Source: Micromonospora peucetia (GTDB lineage Bacteria > Actinomycetota > Actinomycetes > Mycobacteriales > Micromonosporaceae). Taken from it: 64,000 nt of DNA. Shown one piece after another: positions 15,831 to 24,589 of the stretch (the first letter of the stretch is position 1; each line of letters begins with the position of its first letter). Position numbers and translations under genes: made by a program. Under the pieces are notes generated by a model. That model was not told the origin of the DNA. It saw nothing but the letters and a program-made list of their open reading frames with translations, and did no database searches. The stretch lies in contig NZ_FMIC01000002.1 in the NCBI RefSeq assembly GCF_900091625.1, forward strand, positions 1,612,001 through 1,676,000, in the 5' to 3' direction.

Positions 15831-16334
15831 TTACGTGCTCGGAGACAGCATCACTTGACGAAGGATTTCGTCGACGACGCTCGCGAGAGGTGCGGTGGCG
15901 TCGATCACGGTACCGACTCTCGGAGTGTCTTCCTTCGTCCGATGCAATCGGACGACGAGTTCGCGTTCCGCCGGTCTTGCGCCCCACTCGTCCTCGGGTC
16001 GACCGTCAAGTCGCCGATTCAAGGTGTCCAGGTCGACGTCAAGGACGAAGACGCCGTCAAACAAATCGATGAACTTCGGGAAGTTCCGTGAACCCCCGCA
16101 GAAGAAGGTCACCGGCTCGTCGTGGCTGGCGACCAGGGCTCTTACGTCGTCCACGCGCCAGATGTGATGCTCGTGAGTGCGATCATCCATCGGCTCACCA
16201 GTTTCCGGGTCGCCTTGATAAGCCAGTTCCCGGTCGCCGTTGATGGCATGAAAGCCGCGCCGCTGCAATTCTCTGCAGACCGAAGTCTTGCCGGTGCCGG
16301 AGACGCCTTCGATCAGGTAGTTTCTCTCGCCCAT
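15831..16334 (-). CDS. Small P-loop nucleotide kinase-like protein
   Basis: A 167-aa protein of the AAA_33/shikimate-kinase-like P-loop group. Walker A is EGVSGTGKTSV (residues 9-19), and a basic LID-like segment LDGRPEDEWGARPAERELV lies near residue 110. NGDRELAY may form the substrate lip. Relatives include nucleoside or aminoglycoside-type kinases; the substrate is unknown. ATG 16334 is 31 bp after the leftward ricT gene, so the two may be co-transcribed. Base use is less GC-biased than its neighbours. Confidence 0.72.
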   Translation of the reverse strand: MGERNYLIEGVSGTGKTSVCRELQRRGFHAINGDRELAYQGDPETGEPMDDRTHEHHIWRVDDVRALVASHDEPVTFFCGGSRNFPKFIDLFDGVFVLDVDLDTLNRRLDGRPEDEWGARPAERELVVRLHRTKEDTPRVGTVIDATAPLASVVDEILRQVMLSPST

Positions 16335-16365
16335 GGCGGGATCAGCCCTCTACAGCTTCCACTTC

Positions 16366-17202
16366 TCACTGGTCGCGGCTCTCGTACGCCTGCCTCGGTC
16401 CGCAGACCGAGGCCCGCGAGCAGGAACACCGGGAACCGTCAGCGTCCAGACGCACCGTGACGGCGTCCTTCGGGACGCTGTGGCCGACCACCCGGCCGTC
16501 GCCCTCCGGCGTCGACACCCGGGTGCCGATCGTCGGGGCGGACTCCTGGAACCGCTGGTAGAGCGGGTGCTCGTATTTCAGGCAGCACATCAGCCGGCCG
16601 CAGGCGCCGGAGATGCGCAGCGGGTTGAGCGGCAGGTCCTGGTCCTTCGCCATCCGGATGGTGACCGGCTCGAAGTCGGTGAGGAAGGTGGCGCAGCAGA
16701 GGTCCCGGCCGCAGGAACCGATGCCGCCCTGCACCCGCGCCGAGTCCCGCGCGGAGAGCTGGCGCAGTTCCACCCGGCAGTGCAGGGTGGCGCCGAGGTC
16801 CCGGACCAGGGCGCGGAAGTCCACCCGGTGCGGGGCGGTGAAGTAGATGGTGCTCCGCTCACCACCACCCTCGGCGGCGCCGAGCACGTGGTCGATCGCG
16901 ACCACCTTCATCGGCAGGGCGTGCTCCCGGATCAGCCGCTTCGCCGCGACCTTGGCCTCGGCCTTGCGGCGGCGCACCGTCTCGTCGCGGCGCAGGTCAT
17001 CCTCACCGGCCAGGCCGGCGAGCCGGGGAAAGCCCTCGGTCTCCTCGGTGACCCACTGCGCCGCCCAGACGCACTCGGCCACCTCGGGCCCGTCGTCGGT
17101 CGGCACCAGCACCTTGTCGCCGACCTGGGGGCGCAGCTCACCCGGGTCCAGGTAGTAGAGGCGCCCGTACCGCTGGAAGCTGACCGCGCAGAGCATGCCC
17201 AT
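16366..17202 (-). CDS. ricT: PSP1 domain protein RicT (YaaT) family
   Basis: A 278-aa cytosolic PSP1-domain protein. The diagnostic Cys clusters are visible: SCGRDLCCATF and ACGRLMCCLKYE, the CxxxCC pairs that in Bacillus RicT help bind Fe-S clusters in the RicAFT complex controlling RNase Y and developmental phosphorelay. RicA and RicF partners are not seen here. In Bacillus the gene lies next to holB, and here it lies 1.7 kb from holB, with the YbaB/type-VII-like trio inserted between. The C-terminal tail adds extra Cys (CSCSRASVCG). Confidence 0.85.
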   Translation of the reverse strand: MGMLCAVSFQRYGRLYYLDPGELRPQVGDKVLVPTDDGPEVAECVWAAQWVTEETEGFPRLAGLAGEDDLRRDETVRRRKAEAKVAAKRLIREHALPMKVVAIDHVLGAAEGGGERSTIYFTAPHRVDFRALVRDLGATLHCRVELRQLSARDSARVQGGIGSCGRDLCCATFLTDFEPVTIRMAKDQDLPLNPLRISGACGRLMCCLKYEHPLYQRFQESAPTIGTRVSTPEGDGRVVGHSVPKDAVTVRLDADGSRCSCSRASVCGPRQAYESRDQ

Positions 17203-17414
17203 GTCTCACACCCTACGACGCGCGGGCGGGGGCGACCCGGCCGGCCGTCGCCACCCGACTACGGTGCGCAGCCGTCCAGGCCCGGCCGAGATCCCGCGCG
17301 GCCGACGCGCGCCGAGCCGCGACGTGCCGGCGGCTCGACCCCGCGACGTGCGGGCGCGGTCCGAGCGCGCAACGTGCCGGCACGGCCGCTTCCCGGCACC
17401 GCCGCGCCACCGCA

Positions 17415-18101
17415 TCACCAGCCGACGCGGGTGGGGGTGTCGTAGCGGGGGCGGTCGGCCGCCGGTGCCCGCCAGCGGGACTCGGCGAGACTCGGCGCCC
17501 ACTGGCGCAGCAGGGTCTCGGCCCCGTCGTACGCGACGCAGAGCACCGCCAGCACCCGCGCGGCGATCTCGGCGGCCTCGGTCCCGCCCGGCCCGGCCGC
17601 CCCCCGGTGCCCCGGCCCACCGCTCGGCGTCGACGTCGCCGCGACCACGGCCACCGCCTCGCCGGAGCGCAGGACGTCGGCCAGCGCGCGGGCCAGCGCG
17701 AGGCGGCTGCCCTCCACCCAGTCGGCGAGCGCCTCCGCGTAGCCGGCCGTCGACTCCAGCCGGCCGACCAGGCTCTCCGGCCCCTCGTCGAGGTGGCGCA
17801 GCAGGGCGGCCCGGGCCTGCCCGTACGACGAGGCGGCCGAGCCGGACCAGAGCACCGGGTCGGTCAGCGCGGCGCAGACGTCGTCGTACCCCCGCATCAG
17901 GTGACGTGCGGTGTGGCCGGCGGCGGCCAGCGGTGCCGGATGAAGGTCGAGGAAGTTCCGGACGGCCTCGCCGGGGAGCACCTGCATCCGGCGCAGCAGC
18001 GGCCAGACACGGTGCCCCTCGGGTGCCCCGGTGGCGAGCAGTGGGTCGACCCGGCGGAGCAGGTCGAGGCCGGGCTCGGCGAGCCGGTCCAGCCCGTCCA
18101 T
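17415..18101 (-). CDS. Hypothetical helical protein, third gene of a YbaB/type-VII-like operon
   Basis: A 228-aa protein from ATG 18101, which overlaps the previous stop as TGATG. It is Ala/Leu/Arg-rich and helical (LDRLAEPGLDLLRRVDPLLA, WSGSAASSYGQARAALLRHL). The WSGSAA sequence resembles the WxG turn of ESX-like four-helix proteins. It may be a type VII substrate or its chaperone. Nothing recognisable occupies the 212 bp downstream of it before ricT. Confidence 0.55.
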   Translation of the reverse strand: MDGLDRLAEPGLDLLRRVDPLLATGAPEGHRVWPLLRRMQVLPGEAVRNFLDLHPAPLAAAGHTARHLMRGYDDVCAALTDPVLWSGSAASSYGQARAALLRHLDEGPESLVGRLESTAGYAEALADWVEGSRLALARALADVLRSGEAVAVVAATSTPSGGPGHRGAAGPGGTEAAEIAARVLAVLCVAYDGAETLLRQWAPSLAESRWRAPAADRPRYDTPTRVGW

Positions 18102-18406
18102 CACGCCTCCCCGGTCAGCCGGTGGCGTGCGGCGCGGTCGACGTCGGCGTAGTGGTCGGCGGCGGCCCGCACCGCCGCGGCGGCGGCGGCCAGCCGGTGG
18201 GCGGCGGCGTGCGCCTCCCGGGCCCGGTCGCCGGTGGCGGCCGTCCACTGCCGGTGCAGGGCCCGCCCGATCTCGCCGGGCCGGCCGGCGGCGTCCACGC
18301 CGAACGCGGCCTGCGCCGGGTCGCCGGCGGTGACGGTGCGGGACAGGGCGGTCATGGTCTCGCTCGCCGCGTCGAGCCGGGCGGCGAGCGCGCGCAGGCT
18401 CTCCAT
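18101..18406 (-). CDS. WXG100/EspC-like small helical protein
   Basis: A 101-aa all-helical protein (MESLRALAARLDAASETM). A bend near LHRQWTAATGD separates two long helices, and YADVD near the C-terminus fits the YxxxD/E export signal of type VII substrates. Start ATG 18406 is one base from the YbaB stop. The order YbaB, this gene, 228-aa gene, with 1-2 bp contacts, indicates one operon. Function unknown. Confidence 0.6.
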   Translation of the reverse strand: MESLRALAARLDAASETMTALSRTVTAGDPAQAAFGVDAAGRPGEIGRALHRQWTAATGDRAREAHAAAHRLAAAAAAVRAAADHYADVDRAARHRLTGEA

Positions 18407-18407
18407 C

Positions 18408-18737
18408 TCAGGCTCCCGCCAGCGGCCGGTAGGCGGCGAAGGTCTCGTTGTGCAGCTTCTCCCGGGCCCACTGGGCGGCGTCGGCCGCCGCGGTGACCGC
18501 TGCCTGCACCGAGCCTGCGACGTCGCGGGGGTTGCGGGTGTGCAGCGGGCCGAGGAACCGGACGTCGGTGATCCGCCCACCCGCGGTGACCACCACCTCG
18601 ACCAGCCCGTCGGGCGACCGGACGGTGACCTCGACGGTCGACACCGCCTGGTCGAACTCGGCCTGGAGGGACTCGATCCGGCGGTAGCGCCGCACCGCCT
18701 CCTCGATCCAGGCCTCGTCGATCTCCCCCCGCGGCAT
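18408..18737 (-). CDS. YbaB/EbfC DNA-binding family protein
   Basis: A 109-aa protein. The family pattern is visible as VEVTVRSPDGLVEVVVTAGG and ITDVRFLGPL, followed by a C-terminal amphipathic helix. Canonical YbaB is a nucleoid-associated dimer encoded beside dnaX-recR; this is a second type, often found next to ESX-like genes in actinobacteria, so it may have a distinct role. It is the first gene of a three-gene operon running leftward; holB ends 149 bp upstream. Confidence 0.72.
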   Translation of the reverse strand: MPRGEIDEAWIEEAVRRYRRIESLQAEFDQAVSTVEVTVRSPDGLVEVVVTAGGRITDVRFLGPLHTRNPRDVAGSVQAAVTAAADAAQWAREKLHNETFAAYRPLAGA

Positions 18738-18886
18738 CGGCGGACTCCTCCCGGAACAGGGAATCACTGTGCGTGCCGCCACCGTCACCACGGCACACCG
18801 GACCGTACCGCACAGCAATCGCGCCTGTCGATGCCTGTGGACAGCCGGTCCGGTCGGCGGGACCTCGTGGCCGCCGACCGGCCCGC

Positions 18887-20167
18887 TCAGCCCTTCCAGA
18901 GCGAGAGCATCATCGCCTCGACGGCGATCCGGGGCTTGACGTTCGACTCGATCGCCGTCCGGCACTCCAGCACCGCCTCCAGGCGGCGCAGCGCTCCTTC
19001 GGCGTCCCACTTCTGCGCGCCCGCCCCGGCCAGCGCGGCGGTGTCGGTGTGCACCGGCGCCACGGGGGCCCGCAGCGCCATGGTGAGCGCGTCCCGGTAG
19101 AACCCCGCCAGGTCGACCAGCGCCCGGTCCAGCGCGTCCCGCTGCGCCCGGGTGGCCCGGGACTTCTGCCGCTTCTCCAGGTCCTTCAGCTGCCCGGCGG
19201 CGCCCCGGATCGCGCCGGCCGCCCCCCGCCCGGTGCCGCCGGCGCCGAGCGCGGTCTCCAGCGCCGCCCGCTCGGAGGCGTCGGCCTCCACGACCGACGC
19301 CTCGGCCTCCGCCTCGGCCGCCTCGATCAGCGCCGACGCCGCGTCGAACGCGGCACCCACGCCGGTCAGCCGACGCGGCACCGCGAGCACCGCCTCCCGG
19401 CGCTTGCGCGCCTCCGGGTCGTGGGCCAGCCGGCGGGCCCGCCCCACGTGCCCCTGCGCGGCTGCCGCAGCCCACCGCGCCACGTCGGGCGCGACGCCGT
19501 CGCGGCGGACCAGCACCTCGGCCACCGCGTCCGGCGCGGGCTGCACCAGCGGTACGACCCGGCAGCGCGACCGGATGGTCACCGAGATGTCGTCCGGGTG
19601 CGTGGAAGGGGCACAGAGCAGGAAGACCGTCCGCGGCGGCGGCTCCTCGACGGCCTTGAGCAACGCGTTGCCGGCCGCCTCGGTGAGCCGGTCCGCATCC
19701 TCGATGACCACCACCTGCCAGCGCCCGCCCGACGGGGTGCTGGCGGCGCGCAGCACCAGCGCCCGCATCTCGTTGACGCCGATGGAGAGCCCTTCCGGCA
19801 CCACCATCCGGACATCGGCGTGGGTGCCGGTCATCGTGGTGTGGCAGCCGGGGCACTCACCGCAGCCGGTGCCGTACGCGCACTGGAGAGCGGCGGCGAA
19901 GGCCCGCGCCGCCACCGACCGGCCCGACCCGGGCGGCCCGGTGAAGATCCAGGCGTGCGTCATCCCCGCCCCCGGGTCGACGACGGCTGCCGCCGCCCCG
20001 CCCGCCCCGTCGGCCTCCTCGGCGAGCGCGTCGAACTCGTCCCCGGCGGCGTCGGCCACGGGCGGGACCGCGGCGGCGCGCAGCACGGCCGCCGCCGCGG
20101 CGGCGGCGCGGCGCAGCGTGTCGACCGCCTCGTCCTGCCCGACCAGGTCGGCGAAGACGTCGGGCAT
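18887..20167 (-). CDS. holB: DNA polymerase III subunit delta'
   Basis: A 426-aa clamp-loader subunit. It has the Walker-A-like GPPGSGRS (Arg in place of Lys, consistent with the non-hydrolysing role of delta'), a zinc-binding Cys set CGECPGCHTTM, the Walker-B-like VVVIEDADRL, and the sensor region NALLKAVEEPPPRTVF. An Ala-rich insertion precedes the P-loop at about residues 20-65. ATG 20167 overlaps the tmk stop as TGATG, so the two are co-translated. The tmk-holB order is the same as in Streptomyces and Bacillus. Confidence 0.92.
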   Translation of the reverse strand: MPDVFADLVGQDEAVDTLRRAAAAAAAVLRAAAVPPVADAAGDEFDALAEEADGAGGAAAAVVDPGAGMTHAWIFTGPPGSGRSVAARAFAAALQCAYGTGCGECPGCHTTMTGTHADVRMVVPEGLSIGVNEMRALVLRAASTPSGGRWQVVVIEDADRLTEAAGNALLKAVEEPPPRTVFLLCAPSTHPDDISVTIRSRCRVVPLVQPAPDAVAEVLVRRDGVAPDVARWAAAAAQGHVGRARRLAHDPEARKRREAVLAVPRRLTGVGAAFDAASALIEAAEAEAEASVVEADASERAALETALGAGGTGRGAAGAIRGAAGQLKDLEKRQKSRATRAQRDALDRALVDLAGFYRDALTMALRAPVAPVHTDTAALAGAGAQKWDAEGALRRLEAVLECRTAIESNVKPRIAVEAMMLSLWKG

Positions 20168-22344
20168 CAGGTCCGGCGCTCCATCGGTACCAGCTCCGAT
20201 TCGGATAACTCCGGCTGCACCGTGGTGTCCGGCCCCTGGGCGGGGCGCGGGTGCACGATGCCGCCGGGGCTGCCGAACATCTCCTCGACCCGCCGGACCA
20301 CCTGCCCGGTGATCTCCTCGACCGGACGGGACGCGTCGAGCACCAGGTAGCGCTTCGGGTCGGCGGCGGCGAGGTCGAGGAAGGCGTACCGGACCCGCTC
20401 GTGGAAGGCCACGGACTCGGCCTCCAGATGGTCCGCCGCCTCGGCACGGGCCGCCACCCGACCCAGGCCGGTACTCGGGTCGACGTCCAGCAGCACCACC
20501 AGGTCGGGCTTGAGTCCACCGGTGGCCCAGGACGAGAGCCAGGAGACCTCGTCGGCGGGGAGCGTCCGCCCCGCCCCCTGGTACGCCAGGGACGAGTCGA
20601 CGTACCGGTCGCTGATCACCACCGCGCCCCTGACGAGCGCCGGCCGGACGACGGTGGCCACGTGGTGCGCCCGGTCGGCGGCGTAGAGCAGCGCCTCGGC
20701 GCGCGGCGACGGCACGTCGGAGCCGGGCGCGCCGAGCAGCAGCGACCGGATCCGCTCACCGACGGCGGTGGCACCCGGCTCGCGGGTCACCACCACGTCG
20801 CGCCCCTGCCCGCGCAGCCGCTCGGCGAGCGCGGCGAGCTGGGTGGACTTGCCGGCGCCCTCGCCACCCTCGAAGACCACGAAGAGGCCGGCGGAGACGA
20901 ACGGCTCGGCCGGCATCAGCGGGCGGCCCCGGATCGAGCCCCAGAGGTCGGCCAGGACGGGAACGCCCTTCTTGTCGTCCATCTGCCCGAACGCGCTGAT
21001 CCCGGCGAAGATGCCGGCGGCCCCGGCGGCGAGCAGCAGCAGTCGGGTGGACGAGATCGAGACGCCCAGGTCGGCGAGTTCCAGCCGACGCGATCCGCCG
21101 ACACCGGCGAGCAGGCTGCTCAGGCCGATCGCGAGGATCAGCACCAGCCGGGTGCCGATCTGCACCACCGCGAAGACCCGGCCGCGCACCTCGTCGGCGA
21201 TCTCCCCGCCGAGCAGGGTGGTGCCGGAGAGGAAGGCCATCCCGGCGCCCGCGCCGACCAGGATCGCGCCGGCCATCGCCATGGAGAGGTGGATGGCGAA
21301 GGCCAGGGTCATCACCGAGGCGCTGGCCAGCACGATGCTCATGCCGAACCAGCGTCGCCGGGACATGTCCTTGACGATCATCGGGCCGAGCCCGATGCCG
21401 AGCGCGAGGCCGACGAAGATGGCGCCGAAGAGCATGTAGAAGGCGGCGTCGCCGGCGCCGAGCGAGGTGGCGAAGAACTTCGCGGTGCCGATCACGATGC
21501 CGCCGCCGGCGAACGCGCCGAAGATGCCGAGCACCAGGCCGCGGACCAGCGGGGTCTGGCCGATGAAGCGCCAGCCCTCCTTGAACTGGCGCATCATGCC
21601 CTGATCGGGGCCCTCCCGCTCGGCGGCCTGCCCCTGGCTGATCTCCTTGATGCCGTACGCCACCACCAGTGCGGTGGCCAGCCGGGAGAACGCGTTGACC
21701 CAGAGCGCCAGTTGGGCCGGCTCGGCCCAGTCGGGTGCCGCTCCCCCGGTGGCCGCCCGCACTGCCACGTCCAGGATGGCGGCGACCGCCGCGGCGAGAA
21801 TGGGGGTGAGGCCGTAGGTGGTGATCAGCGTGAGCTGGTTGGCGGCCTCCAGCCGGGCGCGCGGGATCAGGTTGGGGACCGCGGCCTCCTTGGCCGGGAT
21901 CCAGAGCAGCGTCACCGACTCGATCAGGAAGGTCGCGATCGTGGCCCAGCCGACCACGACGGGCCCGCTCGCCCCCAGCAGTGCGACCAGCGGGATCGAG
22001 GCGAAGAGCAGGAAGCGCAGCACGTCGCAGATGACCATGGTCCAGCGCCGGTCGAACCGGTCGGCGAACACGCCGGCGATCGGGCCGAGCACCAGCGCCG
22101 GCAGCAGCCGGATGGCGATGACGCCACCGAACGCGGCGCCCTTGGCGGTGCTCCCCTCGACCTGCGAGGCGGCGAAGACCGACGTGGCGAGCAGACCGAA
22201 CCAGTCGCCGAAGGAGGCCGCGCCGAGCACGATCCAGAGCCGGCGGAACGGGGTGATCCGCAGCACCGAGCGGATGCCGGCATAGCCGGAGTGGTCGGCA
22301 CCGGACTTCTCGGCGGTGTCGGGCGGGGTCGAGGACGGCGACAC
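20167..22344 (-). CDS. tmk: MFS-like membrane protein fused to thymidylate kinase
   Basis: A protein of at least 725 aa. Residues 25-460 form an MFS fold with about 12 hydrophobic segments (RRLWIVLGAASFGDWFGLLA). Residues about 483-700 are dTMP kinase: P-loop FEGGEGAGKSTQ, TREPGATAVGERIR, the DRYVDSSLAYQGAGR substrate loop and LVVLLDVDPS. The kinase phosphorylates dTMP to dTDP for DNA synthesis; tethering to the membrane via an MFS domain is known in some actinobacteria but its purpose is unclear. The GTG at 22344 is the first standard start. A strong GGAGGT (22384-22389) sits six bases from an in-frame ATC at 22375-22377, so the true start may lie 11 codons earlier. Confidence 0.88.
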   Translation of the reverse strand: MSPSSTPPDTAEKSGADHSGYAGIRSVLRITPFRRLWIVLGAASFGDWFGLLATSVFAASQVEGSTAKGAAFGGVIAIRLLPALVLGPIAGVFADRFDRRWTMVICDVLRFLLFASIPLVALLGASGPVVVGWATIATFLIESVTLLWIPAKEAAVPNLIPRARLEAANQLTLITTYGLTPILAAAVAAILDVAVRAATGGAAPDWAEPAQLALWVNAFSRLATALVVAYGIKEISQGQAAEREGPDQGMMRQFKEGWRFIGQTPLVRGLVLGIFGAFAGGGIVIGTAKFFATSLGAGDAAFYMLFGAIFVGLALGIGLGPMIVKDMSRRRWFGMSIVLASASVMTLAFAIHLSMAMAGAILVGAGAGMAFLSGTTLLGGEIADEVRGRVFAVVQIGTRLVLILAIGLSSLLAGVGGSRRLELADLGVSISSTRLLLLAAGAAGIFAGISAFGQMDDKKGVPVLADLWGSIRGRPLMPAEPFVSAGLFVVFEGGEGAGKSTQLAALAERLRGQGRDVVVTREPGATAVGERIRSLLLGAPGSDVPSPRAEALLYAADRAHHVATVVRPALVRGAVVISDRYVDSSLAYQGAGRTLPADEVSWLSSWATGGLKPDLVVLLDVDPSTGLGRVAARAEAADHLEAESVAFHERVRYAFLDLAAADPKRYLVLDASRPVEEITGQVVRRVEEMFGSPGGIVHPRPAQGPDTTVQPELSESELVPMERRT

Positions 22345-22561
22345 GCCGGGCGACTCGCCGTTGAACTGGCTTTCGATGGCCGTACCTCCACGTGCCGGCC
22401 CATCGCTGGGCAGTCCCGGTGGAACACTCTAGACCCGGTGGGGACCTGCCCCGCCGCGACATTCTCCTGCTCGCCGAGCCTAGGCCGCCACGACCACCGC
22501 CCGCAGCCCGGACAGACGCGAGGGTATTTCGCATTGACCGCCAGACAGTTAGCGTGCACAC

Positions 22562-23770
22562 GTGGCCATCGAAAGCGACAAACTTCGTGATCGCCTCGAC
22601 CGGGCGACCGCGCACCTCGACCCGCCGTACGCCGTCGTCGACCTCGCGGCCTTCGACGGCAACGCCGCCGCGCTGGCCGGACGGGCTGACGGCAAGCCGG
22701 TCCGGATCGCCAGCAAGTCGGTCCGTGCCCGGGAGCTGATCGGCCGGGCGCTGGCGCGACCCGGCTGGCACGGCGTGATGGCCTTCACCCTGGCCGAGGC
22801 GATCTGGCTGGTCCGCGCCGGCGTGACCGACGACGCCCTGGTGGCGTACCCCACGGCCGACCGGAGGGCGCTCGCCGAACTCGCCGCCGACCCGACGCTC
22901 GCCGGGGCCGTCACGCTGATGATCGACGGCACCGACCAGCTCGACCTGGTCGACGCCGGGTGCCCACCCGGGCGCCGCCCCGAGCTGCGGGTCTGCCTCG
23001 ACCTGGACGCCTCCTGGCGACCGCTGGGCGGGCGGGTGCACGTCGGGGTGCGCCGCTCACCGGTGCACAGCGCCCGGGCGGCCGGCGCGCTCGCCGCCAC
23101 CGTCGCGGGCCGCGCGGGCTTCCGGCTGGTCGGTCTGATGGCGTACGAGGCACAGATCGCCGGCCTCGGCGACGCGCCGCCCGGGCGGGCGCTGCTCGGC
23201 TCCGCGATCCGGCTGGCCCAGCGCGGGTCGTACCGCGAGCTGCTGGCCCGCCGGGGCGCGGCGGTGGCCGCCGTACGCGAACACGCCGACCTGGAGTTCG
23301 TCAACGGCGGCGGCACCGGCAGCGTGGCCGCGACCAGCGCCGATCCCGCGGTCACCGAGGTCACCGCGGGATCGGGCCTGTACGGGCCGACGCTCTTCGA
23401 CGCGTACCGCGCCTGGCGCCCCACCCCGGCGGCGTTCTTCGCCTGCGCGGTGGTCCGCCGCCCCGGGCCCGGCCTGGCCACCGTGCACGGCGGCGGCTGG
23501 GTCGCCTCCGGCCCGGCCGAGGACAGCCGGCTGCCCCGGCCGTGGCTGCCGGAGGGCCTGAAGCTGATCGGCACCGAGGGCGCCGGCGAGGTGCAGACCC
23601 CGCTGGCCGGCACGGCGGCCGGTGCGTTGCGGGTCGGTGACCGGGTCTGGTTCCGGCACGCGAAGGCCGGTGAGCTGTGTGAGCACGTCAACGAGTTGCA
23701 CCTGGTCGAGGGGGATGCGGTCGTGGCCACCGTGCCCACCTACCGGGGCGAGGGCCACGCCTTCCTCTGA
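22562..23770 (+). CDS. PLP-dependent fold-type III enzyme (alanine racemase / D-threonine aldolase-like)
   Basis: A 402-aa enzyme. The N-terminal TIM-barrel holds the PLP Lys in RIASKSVRARELI (Lys52). Further features are a C-terminal beta-domain with GLATVHGGGWV, and HVNELHLVEGD near the end, which resembles the metal-binding and closing motifs of D-threonine aldolase-like proteins. Reported relatives are called amino-acid deaminase/aldolase; the reaction here is uncertain. Start GTG 22562 has TAGCGT six bases before it, a leaderless signature. It ends 24 bp from the convergent TetR gene. Confidence 0.8.
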   Translation: MAIESDKLRDRLDRATAHLDPPYAVVDLAAFDGNAAALAGRADGKPVRIASKSVRARELIGRALARPGWHGVMAFTLAEAIWLVRAGVTDDALVAYPTADRRALAELAADPTLAGAVTLMIDGTDQLDLVDAGCPPGRRPELRVCLDLDASWRPLGGRVHVGVRRSPVHSARAAGALAATVAGRAGFRLVGLMAYEAQIAGLGDAPPGRALLGSAIRLAQRGSYRELLARRGAAVAAVREHADLEFVNGGGTGSVAATSADPAVTEVTAGSGLYGPTLFDAYRAWRPTPAAFFACAVVRRPGPGLATVHGGGWVASGPAEDSRLPRPWLPEGLKLIGTEGAGEVQTPLAGTAAGALRVGDRVWFRHAKAGELCEHVNELHLVEGDAVVATVPTYRGEGHAFL

Positions 23771-23794
23771 CCCACCGACCCGGCGGAGACGGCG

Positions 23795-24445
23795 TCAGCC
23801 GGACTGGTTGGCATCGGCCGGGGCGTCGACCTGGCGGTGCAGGTACTCCCGGATCAACGCCTTCGCCTCGACCAGCACCCGGTCGTCGCCCTCGGGCAGC
23901 CGGCGGAACGCCAACTTGATCAGCGCGTCGGCCACCTCCACGGCGATCTCCAGGTGGAACCGGAGGTCGGGGACGTCCAGCCCGAAGCGCTCGGCGAGCA
24001 CCCGGGCCAACTGGTCCGCGATCACCCCGTTGTTGTCCCGCCGCTCGTCGAGCAGGTGCAGGTCGACCACGTCGCCGAAGTGCAGGGTACGGAAGCCCGG
24101 GACGTTGCGGTGCATCGTGATGTACTCGTCGATCCCCGCGTCGACCCCGTCCCACCAGTGGGTCAGGTCGTCCGAGGCGAAACGCTCGTCGAGCCGCTGG
24201 AGGTAGGACTCCATCGTGCGCAGGGTCAGCGCCTGTACGATCGCCCGCTTGTCCGGAAAGAACTGGTAGACCGACCCGATCGCCACCTCGGCACGCTCGG
24301 CGAGCAGGGTCGTGGTCAGTCCCTCGTACCCCACCTCGTCGACGAGTTCGGCGCAGGCGTCCAGCATCCGCTGGACCCGCGCGACACTTCGACCCTGCAC
24401 CGGTACGCGGCGCAGTGGCCCGGCTGTGGCGGCTGGTGTGGACAC
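23795..24445 (-). CDS. TetR/AcrR family transcriptional regulator
   Basis: A 216-aa repressor-type protein. The N-terminal HTH (about residues 25-70) reads QRMLDACAELVDEVGYEGLT, LLAERAEVAIGSVYQFFPDK, typical TetR. The rest is a helical ligand/dimer domain. GTG 24445 is chosen because GGGGGGTGG lies just upstream; a longer frame to 24481 is less likely. It is divergent from the FAD-linked oxidase, and a candidate operator lies in the shared region, so it probably controls that oxidase and itself. Confidence 0.87.
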   Translation of the reverse strand: MSTPAATAGPLRRVPVQGRSVARVQRMLDACAELVDEVGYEGLTTTLLAERAEVAIGSVYQFFPDKRAIVQALTLRTMESYLQRLDERFASDDLTHWWDGVDAGIDEYITMHRNVPGFRTLHFGDVVDLHLLDERRDNNGVIADQLARVLAERFGLDVPDLRFHLEIAVEVADALIKLAFRRLPEGDDRVLVEAKALIREYLHRQVDAPADANQSG

Positions 24446-24481
24446 TCGCCACCCCCCTTCGACGGATGAACATATCTGCAC

Positions 24482-24497
24482 GTCACGGGTTCGTGAC
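24482..24497. promoter_or_regulatory. Candidate TetR operator in divergent promoter
   Basis: GTCACGGGTTCGTGAC is an inverted repeat (six-base arms, four-base centre). It lies 37 bp upstream of the TetR GTG and 92 bp upstream of the oxidase ATG. Position and symmetry suit a TetR dimer; binding is not shown. Confidence 0.45.
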
Positions 24498-24589
24498 TAC
24501 CGGTACAACGAGCAAACCTTGATTGCGGTATTTACCTGCGACAACGTTCCTGATATGAAGTCAGTTCACATTCATGTCGAGGAGTGCGC

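Noticed and set aside
20251..22590. Very long plus-strand open frame opposite tmk
   Set aside because: High GC content leaves few stops on the opposite strand; the product is charged low-complexity and the minus strand encodes clear Tmk and MFS motifs.
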